64,000 bases of DNA, taken from Candidatus Poribacteria bacterium (GTDB lineage: Bacteria > Poribacteria > WGA-4E > WGA-3G). The translations under genes were made by a program, and so were the position numbers. Below are positions 9,384-19,286 of this stretch, piece after piece (the first letter of the stretch is position 1; each line of letters begins with the position of its first letter). The stretch covers positions 1 through 64,000 of the forward strand of contig JAPOQK010000107.1 in the NCBI GenBank assembly GCA_026710795.1, written 5' to 3'. The notes beneath the pieces are model-generated. The model did no database searches, was not told where the DNA came from, and saw nothing but the letters and a program-made list of their open reading frames with translations.

Positions 9384-11627
9384 CTATGCATTAGAGGTAT
9401 TCGCTGGATGCACAGATTTCTGAGCTATCGCGATAAGTCCACCCAATACCATCACAGCAACACCGATCCAAACAACCCTAATCAATGGATTGTGGTAGAC
9501 CGAAACGTTGACATCAGTCTTATTATCAATCTTTGCTGGTAAAGGACCGAGGGCGACATACAGATTATCTAGACCGATAGGATGTATAGCTGATTCAATC
9601 GTATCCTGATCACCTTGTCCAGCTGTAAAATAATAATGTCGCGCAGGTCTCATCGTGGTCACCTGTTTTCCATCCTTTTCAACCTTAAATGCAAGTTCTG
9701 ACCGATTAAAATTATCGTGTTCTTTCTGAAGTGCGTTTTCTAATGTCAGTTGATAGGATCCTACCTTCATTGAGTCACCAAGGTTTAGACTATCTGATTC
9801 AAGAAGAAAATAACCCTTGGAACCCATTATCCCTATGTAGACAATTACGATACCTATATGTATTATATAACCCCCGTATCGGCGTTTGTTTCGCTGAACA
9901 AGAAGCCACAAGCCGTTAAGGAAGGAACTCTCCTGACGTTTGGCACGGAGCTTAGCCCCACGGTAAAATTCGCTAAAGATCGCAATAACCACAAACACGC
10001 TGGCAAATGTACATAGCACCGAATAAATTGGGATTGATTGGGAGCTAAAGGGTTTGCTGAATGTAAAGAATCGCCAAGCTTGTGTTAATATATTTGCACC
10101 CGCAGTTTCAACAACATAAGCAGTAGACACAACTGCATCTGCAGCAGCCTTGGTAGTAACTTCAACAGCAACACTAATAATAGGTGCAGCAGTAGTAGTC
10201 AAAAAAGCCAGAGGGAATTCAACAGCAGCGTGTGCTCTGTATGCAAGAAACATCCATGCCGCAACTGCTCCTATCAAACCGATAAGGAGTGGGGATACAA
10301 ACATACGTTTGAAGTTGTTCGGTGTGATTTTTTTCCACGAAATAATAGGACCGGCACCCGTTAAAAAGAGGAGTAGTAATCCAGGGATAATAACCACTTT
10401 GTTGAAAAATTCTTCGGGAACAGATGCCTTTTCACCTTGAATCGCTTCGGAAATTATAGGCCATAACGTACCCCACAGGATAATCAAGGTCAATCCTACA
10501 AGGAGCCAATTGTTCAGAACAAACGCACTTTCTCTGGATAAGAGAGATTCAAGACGGTTAGCACTTTTGAGCCGTTGCCAGCGGTATACTACAAGTGCAA
10601 TCACCCCAGCGGTTGAAGCAAGGATAAAACTTAAAAAATACCCACCAATGTCTGATTGTGCGAATGCATGTACGGAAGAAATTATACCACTTCGAGTAAT
10701 AAATGTGCCTAATAGTGTAAATTGGAAGGCTAAGGTAATTAGGAGTATGTTCCACAGTTTGAGCATATTCCGCTTTTCTTGAATCATCACAGAATGTAGA
10801 TAAGCGGTACCGAGCAACCACGGCATAAAAGAGGCGTTTTCTACCGGATCCCATGCCCAATATCCACCCCAACCGAGTTCCTGATATGCCCAATGCCCCC
10901 CAAGGGTGATTCCCACAGTCAAAACGATCCATGAAAACAGCATCCATCTTCGGGAACGGAGCACCCAATCGTTTCCGATTCTGCCCGATGCCAGCGCACC
11001 AACAGCAAATGCAAATGGTACTGTTAAACTAATCCAACCTATATATAATGTGGGAGGATGAAACGCCATGCTGGGGGTCTGGAGAAGTGGGTTCATCCCT
11101 TGACCGTCAGCTGCTACGTGCCCATTGGGAAATCGATCAAGTGGGTTGTAAACTCCTTCAACTAAACCAGTGACAAGGAGAATAAAGAAAAGTTGGACAA
11201 TTGAAATAGGAATTAGTGCATAATCCGCAAGGGTATCAGTCGCTTTTCTGTTCTGCCAAACAACGATAGCACCAGCAAGAGTAAGCAACCAAAGCCAGAA
11301 AAGTAAGGAACCGGACATGCGTCCCCAGAGAGCCGTGAACTTATAGAGAAGGGGTTGGGCAGCACTGGATACCTCAACGACATACATCATTGAGAAATCA
11401 TCAGTCACAAATCCAAAGACCAGCGCGCTGGTAGCAACACTTATTAGACCAAAAGTAGCAATAACACCGCGCCTACCGCTCTTAACAATGTTAGGGTTTC
11501 TCGTGCGTAGTCCAACGAAAGGTATAACAATTGCCCATATCGCAGTGAATACGGAAAGGAATATCGCTGCTTGACCAAGTTCAGCTGCAACACTTTGTAT
11601 GCCTACCACAAGGTTCTCAATGAACAT
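9384..11627 (-). CDS. ccmF: CcmF-type cytochrome c heme lyase
   Basis: A large polytopic membrane protein (747 residues) of the heme lyase family, which ligates heme delivered by CcmE to apocytochrome c. The WWD domain is clear (GWGGYWAWDPVENASFMPW, about residues 253-271), within about 14 hydrophobic segments. A C-terminal periplasmic domain includes GSKGYFLLESDSLNLGDSM. It is about 100 residues longer than E. coli CcmF. Part of the excess is an Ala/Thr/Val-rich stretch at about 465-515, just before a further membrane region. It follows ccmE by 45 bp. Confidence 0.93.
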   Translation of the reverse strand: MFIENLVVGIQSVAAELGQAAIFLSVFTAIWAIVIPFVGLRTRNPNIVKSGRRGVIATFGLISVATSALVFGFVTDDFSMMYVVEVSSAAQPLLYKFTALWGRMSGSLLFWLWLLTLAGAIVVWQNRKATDTLADYALIPISIVQLFFILLVTGLVEGVYNPLDRFPNGHVAADGQGMNPLLQTPSMAFHPPTLYIGWISLTVPFAFAVGALASGRIGNDWVLRSRRWMLFSWIVLTVGITLGGHWAYQELGWGGYWAWDPVENASFMPWLLGTAYLHSVMIQEKRNMLKLWNILLITLAFQFTLLGTFITRSGIISSVHAFAQSDIGGYFLSFILASTAGVIALVVYRWQRLKSANRLESLLSRESAFVLNNWLLVGLTLIILWGTLWPIISEAIQGEKASVPEEFFNKVVIIPGLLLLFLTGAGPIISWKKITPNNFKRMFVSPLLIGLIGAVAAWMFLAYRAHAAVEFPLAFLTTTAAPIISVAVEVTTKAAADAVVSTAYVVETAGANILTQAWRFFTFSKPFSSQSIPIYSVLCTFASVFVVIAIFSEFYRGAKLRAKRQESSFLNGLWLLVQRNKRRYGGYIIHIGIVIVYIGIMGSKGYFLLESDSLNLGDSMKVGSYQLTLENALQKEHDNFNRSELAFKVEKDGKQVTTMRPARHYYFTAGQGDQDTIESAIHPIGLDNLYVALGPLPAKIDNKTDVNVSVYHNPLIRVVWIGVAVMVLGGLIAIAQKSVHPANTSNA

Positions 11628-11672
11628 ATTGATCCTCTAATTTCTGACCGTTGTACGGTATAGCAACATTAG

Positions 11673-12104
11673 TTAAGAACTATCGGTAGTTTTGGCACTT
11701 TCCGCACCTTCGTATTTGGAAGCACATTTCGTCGTTAACTTAGTAGCGACAATCAAATTCTGCTGTGCGTCGTATTTTCCCTCTACAAAAACGTTACCAC
11801 CATCTATGAAGTTGTCGGGTTTGAGACGGTTATATATCACATTGACTTTCTCAGTACCTTCTCCTTCAAGTTCGCGCACGGCAAAGGTTAGCTTAAATTT
11901 AGCCGCATCCCACGTAGAACTCCCTTCTGAAATAGCACCGACAAGTTGAACATTTTGATTTGACATAGTATTAGCATTTGCGAGAAGTTTTGAGGGGGTC
12001 AATTCCGGCATACTTTCTTTTTTCGTCATAGACAACACTAAAAACGCAAAACCGCTAAGCAAAATAATACTGGCAGCGAATATTTTCATTCTTCTCTGTT
12101 TCAT
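11673..12104 (-). CDS. ccmE: CcmE heme chaperone, cysteine type (CxxxY)
   Basis: A membrane-anchored periplasmic heme chaperone of 143 residues: an N-terminal membrane helix (about 8-26) and an OB-fold domain (VQLVGAISEG, VIYNRLKPDNF, VFVEGKYDAQQNLIVATKL). At the position of the heme-binding His of proteobacterial CcmE (HxxxY) this protein has C127-A-S-K-Y131, the CxxxY form known from some sulfate reducers and archaea. It is the first gene of the minus-strand ccm operon ccmE-ccmF-ccmH-ccmI-like. The Shine-Dalgarno sequence is weak (GGAGAATG-type, just upstream). Confidence 0.92.
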   Translation of the reverse strand: MKQRRMKIFAASIILLSGFAFLVLSMTKKESMPELTPSKLLANANTMSNQNVQLVGAISEGSSTWDAAKFKLTFAVRELEGEGTEKVNVIYNRLKPDNFIDGGNVFVEGKYDAQQNLIVATKLTTKCASKYEGAESAKTTDSS

Positions 12105-12531
12105 TTGAACATTCTCCGTAACAATACGACAACTATTTTACACGCTTCAACAATCTGCGTTAAACGCGCTTGCCATTCATCGTATCTTAACTATAGTTTT
12201 GAAAACCAGAAAAACGGATGGGAATAAATTCTCCTCTTTAAATGATACTTGAATTTGAATTCAAAATCAAGTTAAAATGGTTTCATATTGAAGTTATACC
12301 TACTTCTTAATATTTATTGTTACATTATCGGCTTCAACCATTATTGTTGATTGATAATCTATCTTCTGTAGGAGCGACTGGGAGGTCGCTCTTAAACGTA
12401 TTCCTCAGCAAATGACATCTTATTTTTTAAAACGGTATTAATTACACTCCCCTCCTCAAAATATATAAGCATAAAAACTTAAAATGTGTTAAACTAAGTG
12501 AATAAGAATATTTACTTAATAGGAGAACATT
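12105..12531. other. Divergent intergenic region with REP-like element
   Basis: A 427-bp gap between the divergent ccmE and CotH-ankyrin genes. It contains a dispersed element at about 12332-12391 (listed separately) and AT-rich sequence. A TGTTAAACT extended -10-like motif lies at 12487-12495, 36 bp before the plus-strand gene, with no clear -35. No further gene is seen. Confidence 0.6.
12332..12391 (+). repeat. Dispersed REP-like element, copy A
   Basis: The segment CTTCAACCATTATTGT continues to TGTAGGAGCGACTGGGAG and GTCGCTC (palindromic core 12367-12391). The same order, with small changes, recurs at about 34913-34979, also upstream of a plus-strand gene. The core can fold as GAGCGAC / GTCGCTC. 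Confidence 0.7.
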
Positions 12532-15195
12532 ATGTCAAGATGGATATTATATACGGTAACGATTCTCTGTTTGAATGTTGCTGTTCAGAGTGGTAACACG
12601 AAGGAACTGACGTTGGACGATATTTATCCAACGGATAGGGTTTTAGATATACAAATTACAGTTTCGGAGAAAGATTGGAACAAGATTCGGTTTCAATCTC
12701 GGAATTTCGTTGAGGCACTAAACGAATCTCGGCAATTTGCACCGATAGACCATCCATATACTTATGTTGAAGCGAGTGTGAGTATAGATGGCGTTGTGTT
12801 TCCGAAGGTTGGGATTCGCAAGAAAGGATTCATCGGCTCTCAAAATCATATACGACCATCGCTTAAAATCAAGTTGAATCATATTGACAAAAAAGGTGAG
12901 ATTGAAGGGTTAAACAACCTTACACTCAATAATAATCAACAGGATGTGACTCAGGTTAGCCAATTTTTGGGGTATGAGCTTTTTAACTCAATCGGTTCAC
13001 CGGCACCTCGGTGTGCATATGCCCAAGTAACCGTAAACGGTAAAAATCTTGGTATATATTCTCATGTCGAAACTATGCGTCCACCGTTGCTCAAACGGAC
13101 TTTCGGTAATAATAAAGGTCCATTATATGAAGGGACAGTCGTTGATTTTCACAAAGCATGGGAGAATAGTTTTGAACATAAAAGAGGTGATGATGAACGC
13201 GGTCGAGAAAGGATATTAGCGTTGATTGATGTCCTTGCAAAGAATGATGTGACTGAACAAGCAATTGGAGAACATGTTGATTTAGACAGTTTTTATCGAT
13301 TCTGGGCGATTGAAGGGTTACTCGGTTTCTGGGATGGGTATTCTGGTAATAACAATAACTTTTTTATCTATCTCAATCCGGAGACAGATAAGTTCCATTT
13401 CTTGCCTTGGGGAGCGGATTCGCTATTCACAAAGTTTAGTATGCTTGACTTTCAGAGAGATTCACGCAAACCTATATCGGTTAAAACACAAGGATTAATT
13501 GCTCACAAACTCTATCAACTTGAAGAAGGCAGAGAACGTTATAGGAAAACATTGATAGACATCCTCGAAAATCACTGGAATGAAATTAAACTACTTGCCG
13601 AAGTAGACAGGATTTCTGCCATGATTGAACCGCACATGATACAGGCGCAACGTTTCATACATGAAAAAGAAAGGCGGGGTAAAGAGAAAACCATCTCATT
13701 TGAGGAAAAATTAGATGAGACTCGTCACTTCATACGTGTCCGGAAAAGTGAAATTTTATCTGAGATTGCTGACGAAATGCCGATTTGGAAAAAGAGACCT
13801 AATCCTCCATTTGTTATGGGACCTGATGGATTTAAAAATAGGTTTTTTGAGTTACCAAAAGACAATTTGTGGGGTGCTGCTCGGTTAGGCGATCTTGATG
13901 GCATTAAGCGTTATCTTGCAGAAGGAGCGGATATCAATGAACTTTCTGAACAGACCCAGTTATCGCCTTTGTCATGGGCAACTTTGATGGGAAAGAAAGA
14001 GGCTGCGGAATTGCTTCTGCAACTCGGGGCGGATGTTAACGTGCGGCAGGAAGATGGTGGTACTCCTTTACATATTGCTGTATTTTTAGGACGTGTTGAA
14101 CTTGCCGAACTCCTAATCAAAGAAGGTGCTGATGTTAATGCAAAGAACCGTGGTGGCGATACACCTGCAAGTGGTTTATATGCGCCTTGGGGAATGGTTA
14201 GATTCATGACCGGAATGTTTGATATTAAATTAAAACAGAAGGATGTTGAAGCGGGTAGAGAAAAAATTGCCAAGATGCTCAATGTCAATCCTCCATCACA
14301 ACGACAGGGAGTCGCGAATGACGTATGGGAAGCCGCTTTCATCGGTGACCTCAAAATGGTAAAAAAGGCAATAACTGAAGGAATGGATGTGAATGCCAAG
14401 AATCCGCAGTCTGGGAATCCGATGTTACTTACAGCTGCACTGATGGGACACACAGAAATAATCACGTATCTGTTGGAGAAGGGTGCTGATATCAATACCC
14501 GGAATCGTGATGGTAATACAGCATTACACACCGCAGCATTTCTTGGACGTGCTGATGTGGTTGAATTGCTCTTGGAACACGGTGTAGATGTCAATGTCCG
14601 AAATAATAGCGGGGGTAGTGCTATTGACAACGCAACCCTCGACTGGGAATTCACAGAAGGGATATTGAAATCAATCCAGATTGAGGTAAATGAAGCAGAA
14701 GTTAAAGCGGGTAGAGCTAAAGTGGTCAGACTTCTTTCCCAACATGCGAAAAATGCTCCAAAATCACAGAACTTGTGGAAGGCGGCGATAGATGGTAATC
14801 TTTCAGCTATCAAAGCAGCTTTGGATAATGGTTCCGATTTGAGTACGCTTGATCCGCAATTTGGAATAGATCCATTAGGATGGGCAGCAATAAACGGACA
14901 AACGGCAGCAGTGAAGTTGCTTCTTGAGAGAGGAGCCAATATCCATAATCGACATAGAGACGGTTCAACAGCGTTGCATAGTGCTGCTTTTCTTGGTCGC
15001 GTTGAAACAGTGAAACTACTTATTGAAAAAGGGGCTGATATTAATGTCCGAAAGTCTGATGGTTTAACACCTATTGATGTTGCTCAAATCGACTGGGGTT
15101 TGACAGAATTTGTGATTGGACTTTTACAGATGAAAGTGGATGAAACCAAGGTTAAAGCAGGTAGGATTGAGGTAATAAAACTTCTATCGGAATAG
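12532..15195 (+). CDS. Exported CotH-domain protein fused to triplicated ankyrin modules
   Basis: An 887-residue protein with an N-terminal signal peptide (about 1-22). It has a CotH-like domain at about 30-400 (DRVLDIQITVSEKDWNKI, LGIYSHVE, FHFLPWGADSLF), followed by ankyrin repeats from about 440 to the end. CotH proteins are atypical protein kinases, but activity cannot be confirmed here. The ankyrin part consists of three tandem modules of about 150 residues, beginning near W at nt 13870, 14326 and 14775. Each opens with a (L/V)W-x-AA-x-x-GxL pattern and closes with a (V/K)xAGRxK(V/I) helix. Ribosome binding is via AGGAGAA 5 nt before the ATG. The substrate and the ankyrin partner are unknown. 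Confidence 0.88.
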   Translation: MSRWILYTVTILCLNVAVQSGNTKELTLDDIYPTDRVLDIQITVSEKDWNKIRFQSRNFVEALNESRQFAPIDHPYTYVEASVSIDGVVFPKVGIRKKGFIGSQNHIRPSLKIKLNHIDKKGEIEGLNNLTLNNNQQDVTQVSQFLGYELFNSIGSPAPRCAYAQVTVNGKNLGIYSHVETMRPPLLKRTFGNNKGPLYEGTVVDFHKAWENSFEHKRGDDERGRERILALIDVLAKNDVTEQAIGEHVDLDSFYRFWAIEGLLGFWDGYSGNNNNFFIYLNPETDKFHFLPWGADSLFTKFSMLDFQRDSRKPISVKTQGLIAHKLYQLEEGRERYRKTLIDILENHWNEIKLLAEVDRISAMIEPHMIQAQRFIHEKERRGKEKTISFEEKLDETRHFIRVRKSEILSEIADEMPIWKKRPNPPFVMGPDGFKNRFFELPKDNLWGAARLGDLDGIKRYLAEGADINELSEQTQLSPLSWATLMGKKEAAELLLQLGADVNVRQEDGGTPLHIAVFLGRVELAELLIKEGADVNAKNRGGDTPASGLYAPWGMVRFMTGMFDIKLKQKDVEAGREKIAKMLNVNPPSQRQGVANDVWEAAFIGDLKMVKKAITEGMDVNAKNPQSGNPMLLTAALMGHTEIITYLLEKGADINTRNRDGNTALHTAAFLGRADVVELLLEHGVDVNVRNNSGGSAIDNATLDWEFTEGILKSIQIEVNEAEVKAGRAKVVRLLSQHAKNAPKSQNLWKAAIDGNLSAIKAALDNGSDLSTLDPQFGIDPLGWAAINGQTAAVKLLLERGANIHNRHRDGSTALHSAAFLGRVETVKLLIEKGADINVRKSDGLTPIDVAQIDWGLTEFVIGLLQMKVDETKVKAGRIEVIKLLSE

Positions 15196-15242
15196 TTTTT
15201 AGTTGCCAGCGGTCCTAATTACTTACATATTGGAGGTGCTTG

Positions 15243-15809
15243 ATGCCTAATACACAGGTGAACCCGGAATCTATGCAAGAAATACCACCTCAAGACACGT
15301 TGACAATGGACGAATTTCTTGAAAACGATTTAGAGGGTTATGAGTACGTAAAAGGAGAGTTAGTGCCGATGGCTGCTGCTGCAATTGTTCATGGTGAGAT
15401 AGGTATCAATCTGATCATACCTTTGGGCATACATGTTCGTGAAAATCAACTGGGACGTTTGTATTCTCTTGAAACGACATTTCAATTGGGTGACCGGGTG
15501 GTGAAACCAGATATTGCTTTTGTTTCTGAAGAACGTTTGTCTGATGAAAAATTTAAAGGGTTCCCTGATGCTCCTGATCTGGCTATTGAGATTGTTTCCC
15601 CATCAGATAAACAGTATGATGTTATAGATAAAGTGTTAGCCTATCTGGAAGCTGGGACGCGTCTTGTATGGGTTATTGAACCACTTATGAAGACGGTCAT
15701 GGTCTATCGTTCTGAAACGGATTTTACGCTGCTAAACTGTGAAGATACGTTGTCAGGTGAAGATGTTGTTGAAGGATTTTCGTGTGCAGTGTCAGAACTT
15801 TTTGAATAA
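15243..15809 (+). CDS. Uma2 family (DUF820) restriction-endonuclease-like protein
   Basis: A 188-residue protein of the Uma2 family, which has a PD-(D/E)xK nuclease-like fold and is expanded in cyanobacteria and some uncultured phyla. Catalytic-type residues are visible in KPDIAFVS (Asp), LAIEIVSPSD (Glu) and the downstream DKVLAYLEAGTRLVWVI (Lys). The ATG at 15243 is chosen over the TTG immediately before it, because GGAGG lies 6 nt upstream. It sits between the CotH-ankyrin protein and the dehydratase on the same strand. Its biological role is not known. Confidence 0.9.
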   Translation: MPNTQVNPESMQEIPPQDTLTMDEFLENDLEGYEYVKGELVPMAAAAIVHGEIGINLIIPLGIHVRENQLGRLYSLETTFQLGDRVVKPDIAFVSEERLSDEKFKGFPDAPDLAIEIVSPSDKQYDVIDKVLAYLEAGTRLVWVIEPLMKTVMVYRSETDFTLLNCEDTLSGEDVVEGFSCAVSELFE

Positions 15810-15834
15810 AAGGACTCATTAAGAGGAAGGTAAT

Positions 15835-17802
15835 ATGGCGAAACCAATAAAGTATAATGACATCTTAGATGCAGATGATAGTGATATTTACGACATCCAG
15901 ACGCATGCTGCTGGTCCCGAAGGTAGTTTACCACTTACGGCAGAGATGCTTCTTAATAAACCGAGTGGCGATATCTTCGGCTTGAGTCACAACACGGCAA
16001 TGGGGTGGGCACCGACAGAACTACGACGAGAGGAATTCCTTATTCTCAGCACGCAAGGAGGTATCCGGGCACCTGATGGCAGTCCAATTGCCCTTGGATA
16101 TCATACCGGTCATTGGGAAGTGGGACTTTTGATGCAGGCGGTTGCACATGAGCTTAAAGAACTTGCAGCGATTCCTTTTGCTGGCTATTGTTCCGACCCG
16201 TGTGATGGACGAACACAAGGCACCGTCGGCATGATGGATAGTCTTGCATACCGCAATGATGCTGCGCAGATTTTCCGTCGTCTTATTCGTTCTCTACCGA
16301 CGCGAAAGGGGGTGGTTGGTGTTGCTACGTGCGATAAAGGTTTACCAGCGATGATGATGGCACTCGCCTCAATGCGAGAATTGCCAGCAGTGCTTGTACC
16401 GGGAGGTGTGACGTTACCACCGACAACAGGAGAGGATGCGGGTAAAATCCAGACAATTGGAGCACGTTTCGCTCATGGTGAGATTAGTCTGCAAGATGCA
16501 GCGGACATGGGATGCCGTGCTTGTGCGACTCCCGGTGGTGGATGTCAATTCCTTGGAACTGCAGCGACATCACAGGTCGTTGGTGAAGCTTTGGGTATGA
16601 GTTTAACACATTCAGCGTTAGCACCATCCGGACAGAACATCTGGTCCGACATGGGATTGCGTTCTGCGCGGGCTGTTGTAAATTTAGCAGCGAATGGATT
16701 GACGATGAACGACATCGTTACACCGGAAGCGATTCAGAATGCTATGGTAGTACATGCAGCGTTTGGTGGGTCAACTAACTTACTGTTACATATTCCTGCG
16801 ATTGCGCATGCTGCGGGGTTACAACGTCCTACAGTAGATGATTGGACAGAAATCAATCAGCGCGTTCCTCGCCTTGTAGATGTATTGCCAAACGGTCCGG
16901 TAGGACACCCAACAGTTCGTGTTTTCCTCGCTGGCGGTGTGCCTGAAGTAATGCTCCATTTACGCAAATTGGGTGGTCTTCTCAACGAAGATGTAATTAC
17001 AGCAACAGGCAAATCGCTCGGTAGCAACCTTGATTGGTGGGAAACATCAGAAAGACGAAAACGCGTGCGGGAATTGCTGGAAGAACTTGATAACGTCGCA
17101 CCAGATGAAGTAATTTTGGATCCAGATGCTGCAAAATCCGCTGGATTGACAAGTACTGTTACGTTTCCACGTGGTAATCTTGCCCCTGAAGGTTCTGTTA
17201 TCAAAAGCACAGCCATTGATCCCAGTGTTGTTGATGCTGACGGTGTTTATCGATTGACGGGACCAGCAAGGGTTTTTGTTCGTGAATCGGATGCGATTCA
17301 GACGCTTAAAGGACAAGGAGAAACGAACATTAATCCTGGTGACATCATGGTGTTGTGTTGTCGTGGTCCACAAGGAACCGGAATGGAGGAGGTATACCAA
17401 CTCACTGCGGCACTCAAACATCTATCGTTTGGAAAACAGATTGCTCTAATAACGGACGCACGATTTTCTGGTGTATCAACCGGTGCCTGCATCGGACATG
17501 TCGGTCCAGAAGCACTTGCAGACGGACCGATTGGAAAAGTGCTTGATGGCGACATAATTCAGATTGAGATTGACACCCGGCAACTGGTAGGGAGTATTGA
17601 TCTGGTTGGATATGGTAATGAGCATTTCGGTGCCGCAGCGGGTGAACGAGTGTTAGCACAACGACAACCGCGCCCCGACTTATCATCAGACAAGGATTTG
17701 CCTGACGATACGCGTCTATGGGCAGCGTTACAATCTGTCGGTGGTGGCACATGGGGTGGTTGTGTCTACGATGTGGATGCGATACTTGATGCGCTATCTT
17801 AA
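15835..17802 (+). CDS. yjhG: YjhG/YagF-type sugar-acid dehydratase (D-xylonate dehydratase family)
   Basis: A 655-residue IlvD/Edd-superfamily iron-sulfur dehydratase. Length and sequence match the YjhG/YagF branch (D-xylonate dehydratase, giving 2-keto-3-deoxy-xylonate) rather than IlvD: it has [50 protein letters not shown] and [11 protein letters not shown]. Candidate cluster cysteines are C123, C166 (VATCDKG) and C237 (GGGCQFLG). The start has GAGGAAGG upstream. The VanZ-like gene overlaps its 3-prime end. No other pentose-catabolism gene is adjacent, so the substrate is inferred from the family alone. Confidence 0.9.
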   Translation: MAKPIKYNDILDADDSDIYDIQTHAAGPEGSLPLTAEMLLNKPSGDIFGLSHNTAMGWAPTELRREEFLILSTQGGIRAPDGSPIALGYHTGHWEVGLLMQAVAHELKELAAIPFAGYCSDPCDGRTQGTVGMMDSLAYRNDAAQIFRRLIRSLPTRKGVVGVATCDKGLPAMMMALASMRELPAVLVPGGVTLPPTTGEDAGKIQTIGARFAHGEISLQDAADMGCRACATPGGGCQFLGTAATSQVVGEALGMSLTHSALAPSGQNIWSDMGLRSARAVVNLAANGLTMNDIVTPEAIQNAMVVHAAFGGSTNLLLHIPAIAHAAGLQRPTVDDWTEINQRVPRLVDVLPNGPVGHPTVRVFLAGGVPEVMLHLRKLGGLLNEDVITATGKSLGSNLDWWETSERRKRVRELLEELDNVAPDEVILDPDAAKSAGLTSTVTFPRGNLAPEGSVIKSTAIDPSVVDADGVYRLTGPARVFVRESDAIQTLKGQGETNINPGDIMVLCCRGPQGTGMEEVYQLTAALKHLSFGKQIALITDARFSGVSTGACIGHVGPEALADGPIGKVLDGDIIQIEIDTRQLVGSIDLVGYGNEHFGAAAGERVLAQRQPRPDLSSDKDLPDDTRLWAALQSVGGGTWGGCVYDVDAILDALS

Positions 17803-18169
17803 ATATTGGACACCACCTATTCTCTATATGGCACTTATTTATGCCATATCGTCTATGCAACAGCCTCCAGTCCCGATGCCGAAATTTGAGTGGTTGTCAA
17901 TTGATAAACTATACCATTTCGTAGAATACGGCATCCTCAGTGTGTTACTAACGATAGCGTTTTTGAACGCACCACCGAAATGGTTACCCGTAGGATGGAT
18001 ATGGACAGTAGCAGCTCTCATCTCAATTCTCTACGGTGCAAGTGATGAACTGCATCAAATGTATGTGCCCGGAAGATTCGCCACGCTCGCAGATTTTATT
18101 TCTGATGCAATCGGTGCGATTGCCGGTGTCGTAGGAGTTTATTTTTATTATAAAAAAAAGAAGAAATAA
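17771..18169 (+). CDS. VanZ-like family membrane protein
   Basis: A small polytopic membrane protein of about 132 residues with four hydrophobic segments and the VanZ-like signature ([16 protein letters not shown] and [18 protein letters not shown]). VanZ homologues have been linked to teicoplanin resistance, but most members have no assigned function. The open frame extends further upstream inside the dehydratase gene. The start is therefore one of the ATGs at 17771, 17777 or 17789, all of which overlap the end of that gene by 14-32 nt. A lysine-rich tail ends the protein. Confidence 0.82.
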   Translation: MWMRYLMRYLKYWTPPILYMALIYAISSMQQPPVPMPKFEWLSIDKLYHFVEYGILSVLLTIAFLNAPPKWLPVGWIWTVAALISILYGASDELHQMYVPGRFATLADFISDAIGAIAGVVGVYFYYKKKKK

Positions 18170-18191
18170 AGGAATTACTTCTTCTGAGGTG

Positions 18192-18983
18192 TTACTGTAC
18201 GCAACGGAAACCGCAATCATAGATTGTATTCCTTGGTGAGAGCAGAAAACGATGAAAAACACAGATGTCTTGTGGTGAAGTGCTCCAACCACCACCGCGT
18301 AATACGCGCTCAGTTTTAAGGTCCATGAAATTGTTTATTATGAATTCTGGTTCATTCGTCCCTGAACGTGGATTCTTGCGAGGTGATGCGAAGTAGAAAT
18401 CGTCATCATAAAGATCCAGACACCACTCCCAAACATTTCCAGACATGTCATACAACCCATACCCATTCGCAGGATACTTACCAACTACTGTCGTATCTCC
18501 AACATTTCTGTCATAATTAGCTTTCACAGTAGATAGCACATCACCCCACGGATACTTTTTACCTGATAGTCCTCCGCGCGCAGCATATTCCCATTCTGCC
18601 TCTGTCGGTAAACGCTTTCCTACCCACATAGCATACGCCATCACACTATACCAACTCACCCAAGTAACAGGATGGTTCGCCTGCCCTGTTGGATAGTTGT
18701 TACCATCCCAACTAAACAAGTAGTCACCATCGTGCAACTCGTCCTGTATCCGATCTTTCTGCCAACTGGAATTTTCAATCAAGAACTGCTGAAATTCACG
18801 ATTCGTCACAGCATGCGTGTCCATATAGAACGCGTCAACATGCACCGTATGCACATGTTGCTCGTAAAAAGACTCAGTATCAATGCTTCCCATCTCAAAC
18901 TTGCCAGTAGGTATCAACACCATGTTATCGGGATGGATGGTTGCTGTCTTGACACAATGCCCATCTTTTTTAGATAAATTCAT
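18192..18983 (-). CDS. SUMF1/formylglycine-generating-enzyme-like protein
   Basis: A 263-residue FGE-sulfatase-domain protein: MVLIPTGKFEMGSIDTESF, HPVTWVSWYSVMAYAMW, RLPTEAEWEYAARGG, NVWEWCLDLY, RVLRGGGWS and FRCVQ all match the fold. The start at 18983 has TCCTCC (plus strand, 18993-18998) 9 nt upstream. An upstream extension to 19109 is possible but lacks this support. In true formylglycine-generating enzymes two cysteines near the C-terminus bind copper. Here only one is at the expected place (DIC), and the other is Ser, so sulfatase activation is doubtful. It converges with the VanZ-like gene. Confidence 0.85.
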   Translation of the reverse strand: MNLSKKDGHCVKTATIHPDNMVLIPTGKFEMGSIDTESFYEQHVHTVHVDAFYMDTHAVTNREFQQFLIENSSWQKDRIQDELHDGDYLFSWDGNNYPTGQANHPVTWVSWYSVMAYAMWVGKRLPTEAEWEYAARGGLSGKKYPWGDVLSTVKANYDRNVGDTTVVGKYPANGYGLYDMSGNVWEWCLDLYDDDFYFASPRKNPRSGTNEPEFIINNFMDLKTERVLRGGGWSTSPQDICVFHRFLLSPRNTIYDCGFRCVQ

Positions 18984-19286
18984 TAAAAACAATCCTCCTA
19001 TGCAAGTTTTTTCTATAGAGAAAAGTAAGTGAACATATTTCACAATCGGACAGGTGCAGCGGATTGTTATAATATAAGAAAATCGATGTCTTGTCAACAT
19101 TTTAGACAAAAGTGAGCGAGACTTTTATACATCTCAACCCGGAATGTATTTGAGAAACAATTTGACAAAAATTGACTTTTTTTTTACACTCTTAACAACA
19201 TAACTTGTTTATTGCTACCAAAACGAAGGGTTCGCTCTTAATTCGCTTCTGAACCTTTCTTAACTGCTTTCATCATAGGAATTAAC

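Noticed and set aside
13911-14939. 342-codon open frame antisense to the ankyrin repeats
   Set aside because: It is the mirror of the repetitive ankyrin coding sequence, has no ribosome-binding site and encodes a Ser/Pro/Ala-rich product unlike any family.
17414-17860. 148-codon minus-strand frame opposite the dehydratase
   Set aside because: It is a shadow of a strongly supported gene, lacks a Shine-Dalgarno sequence and shows no family features.
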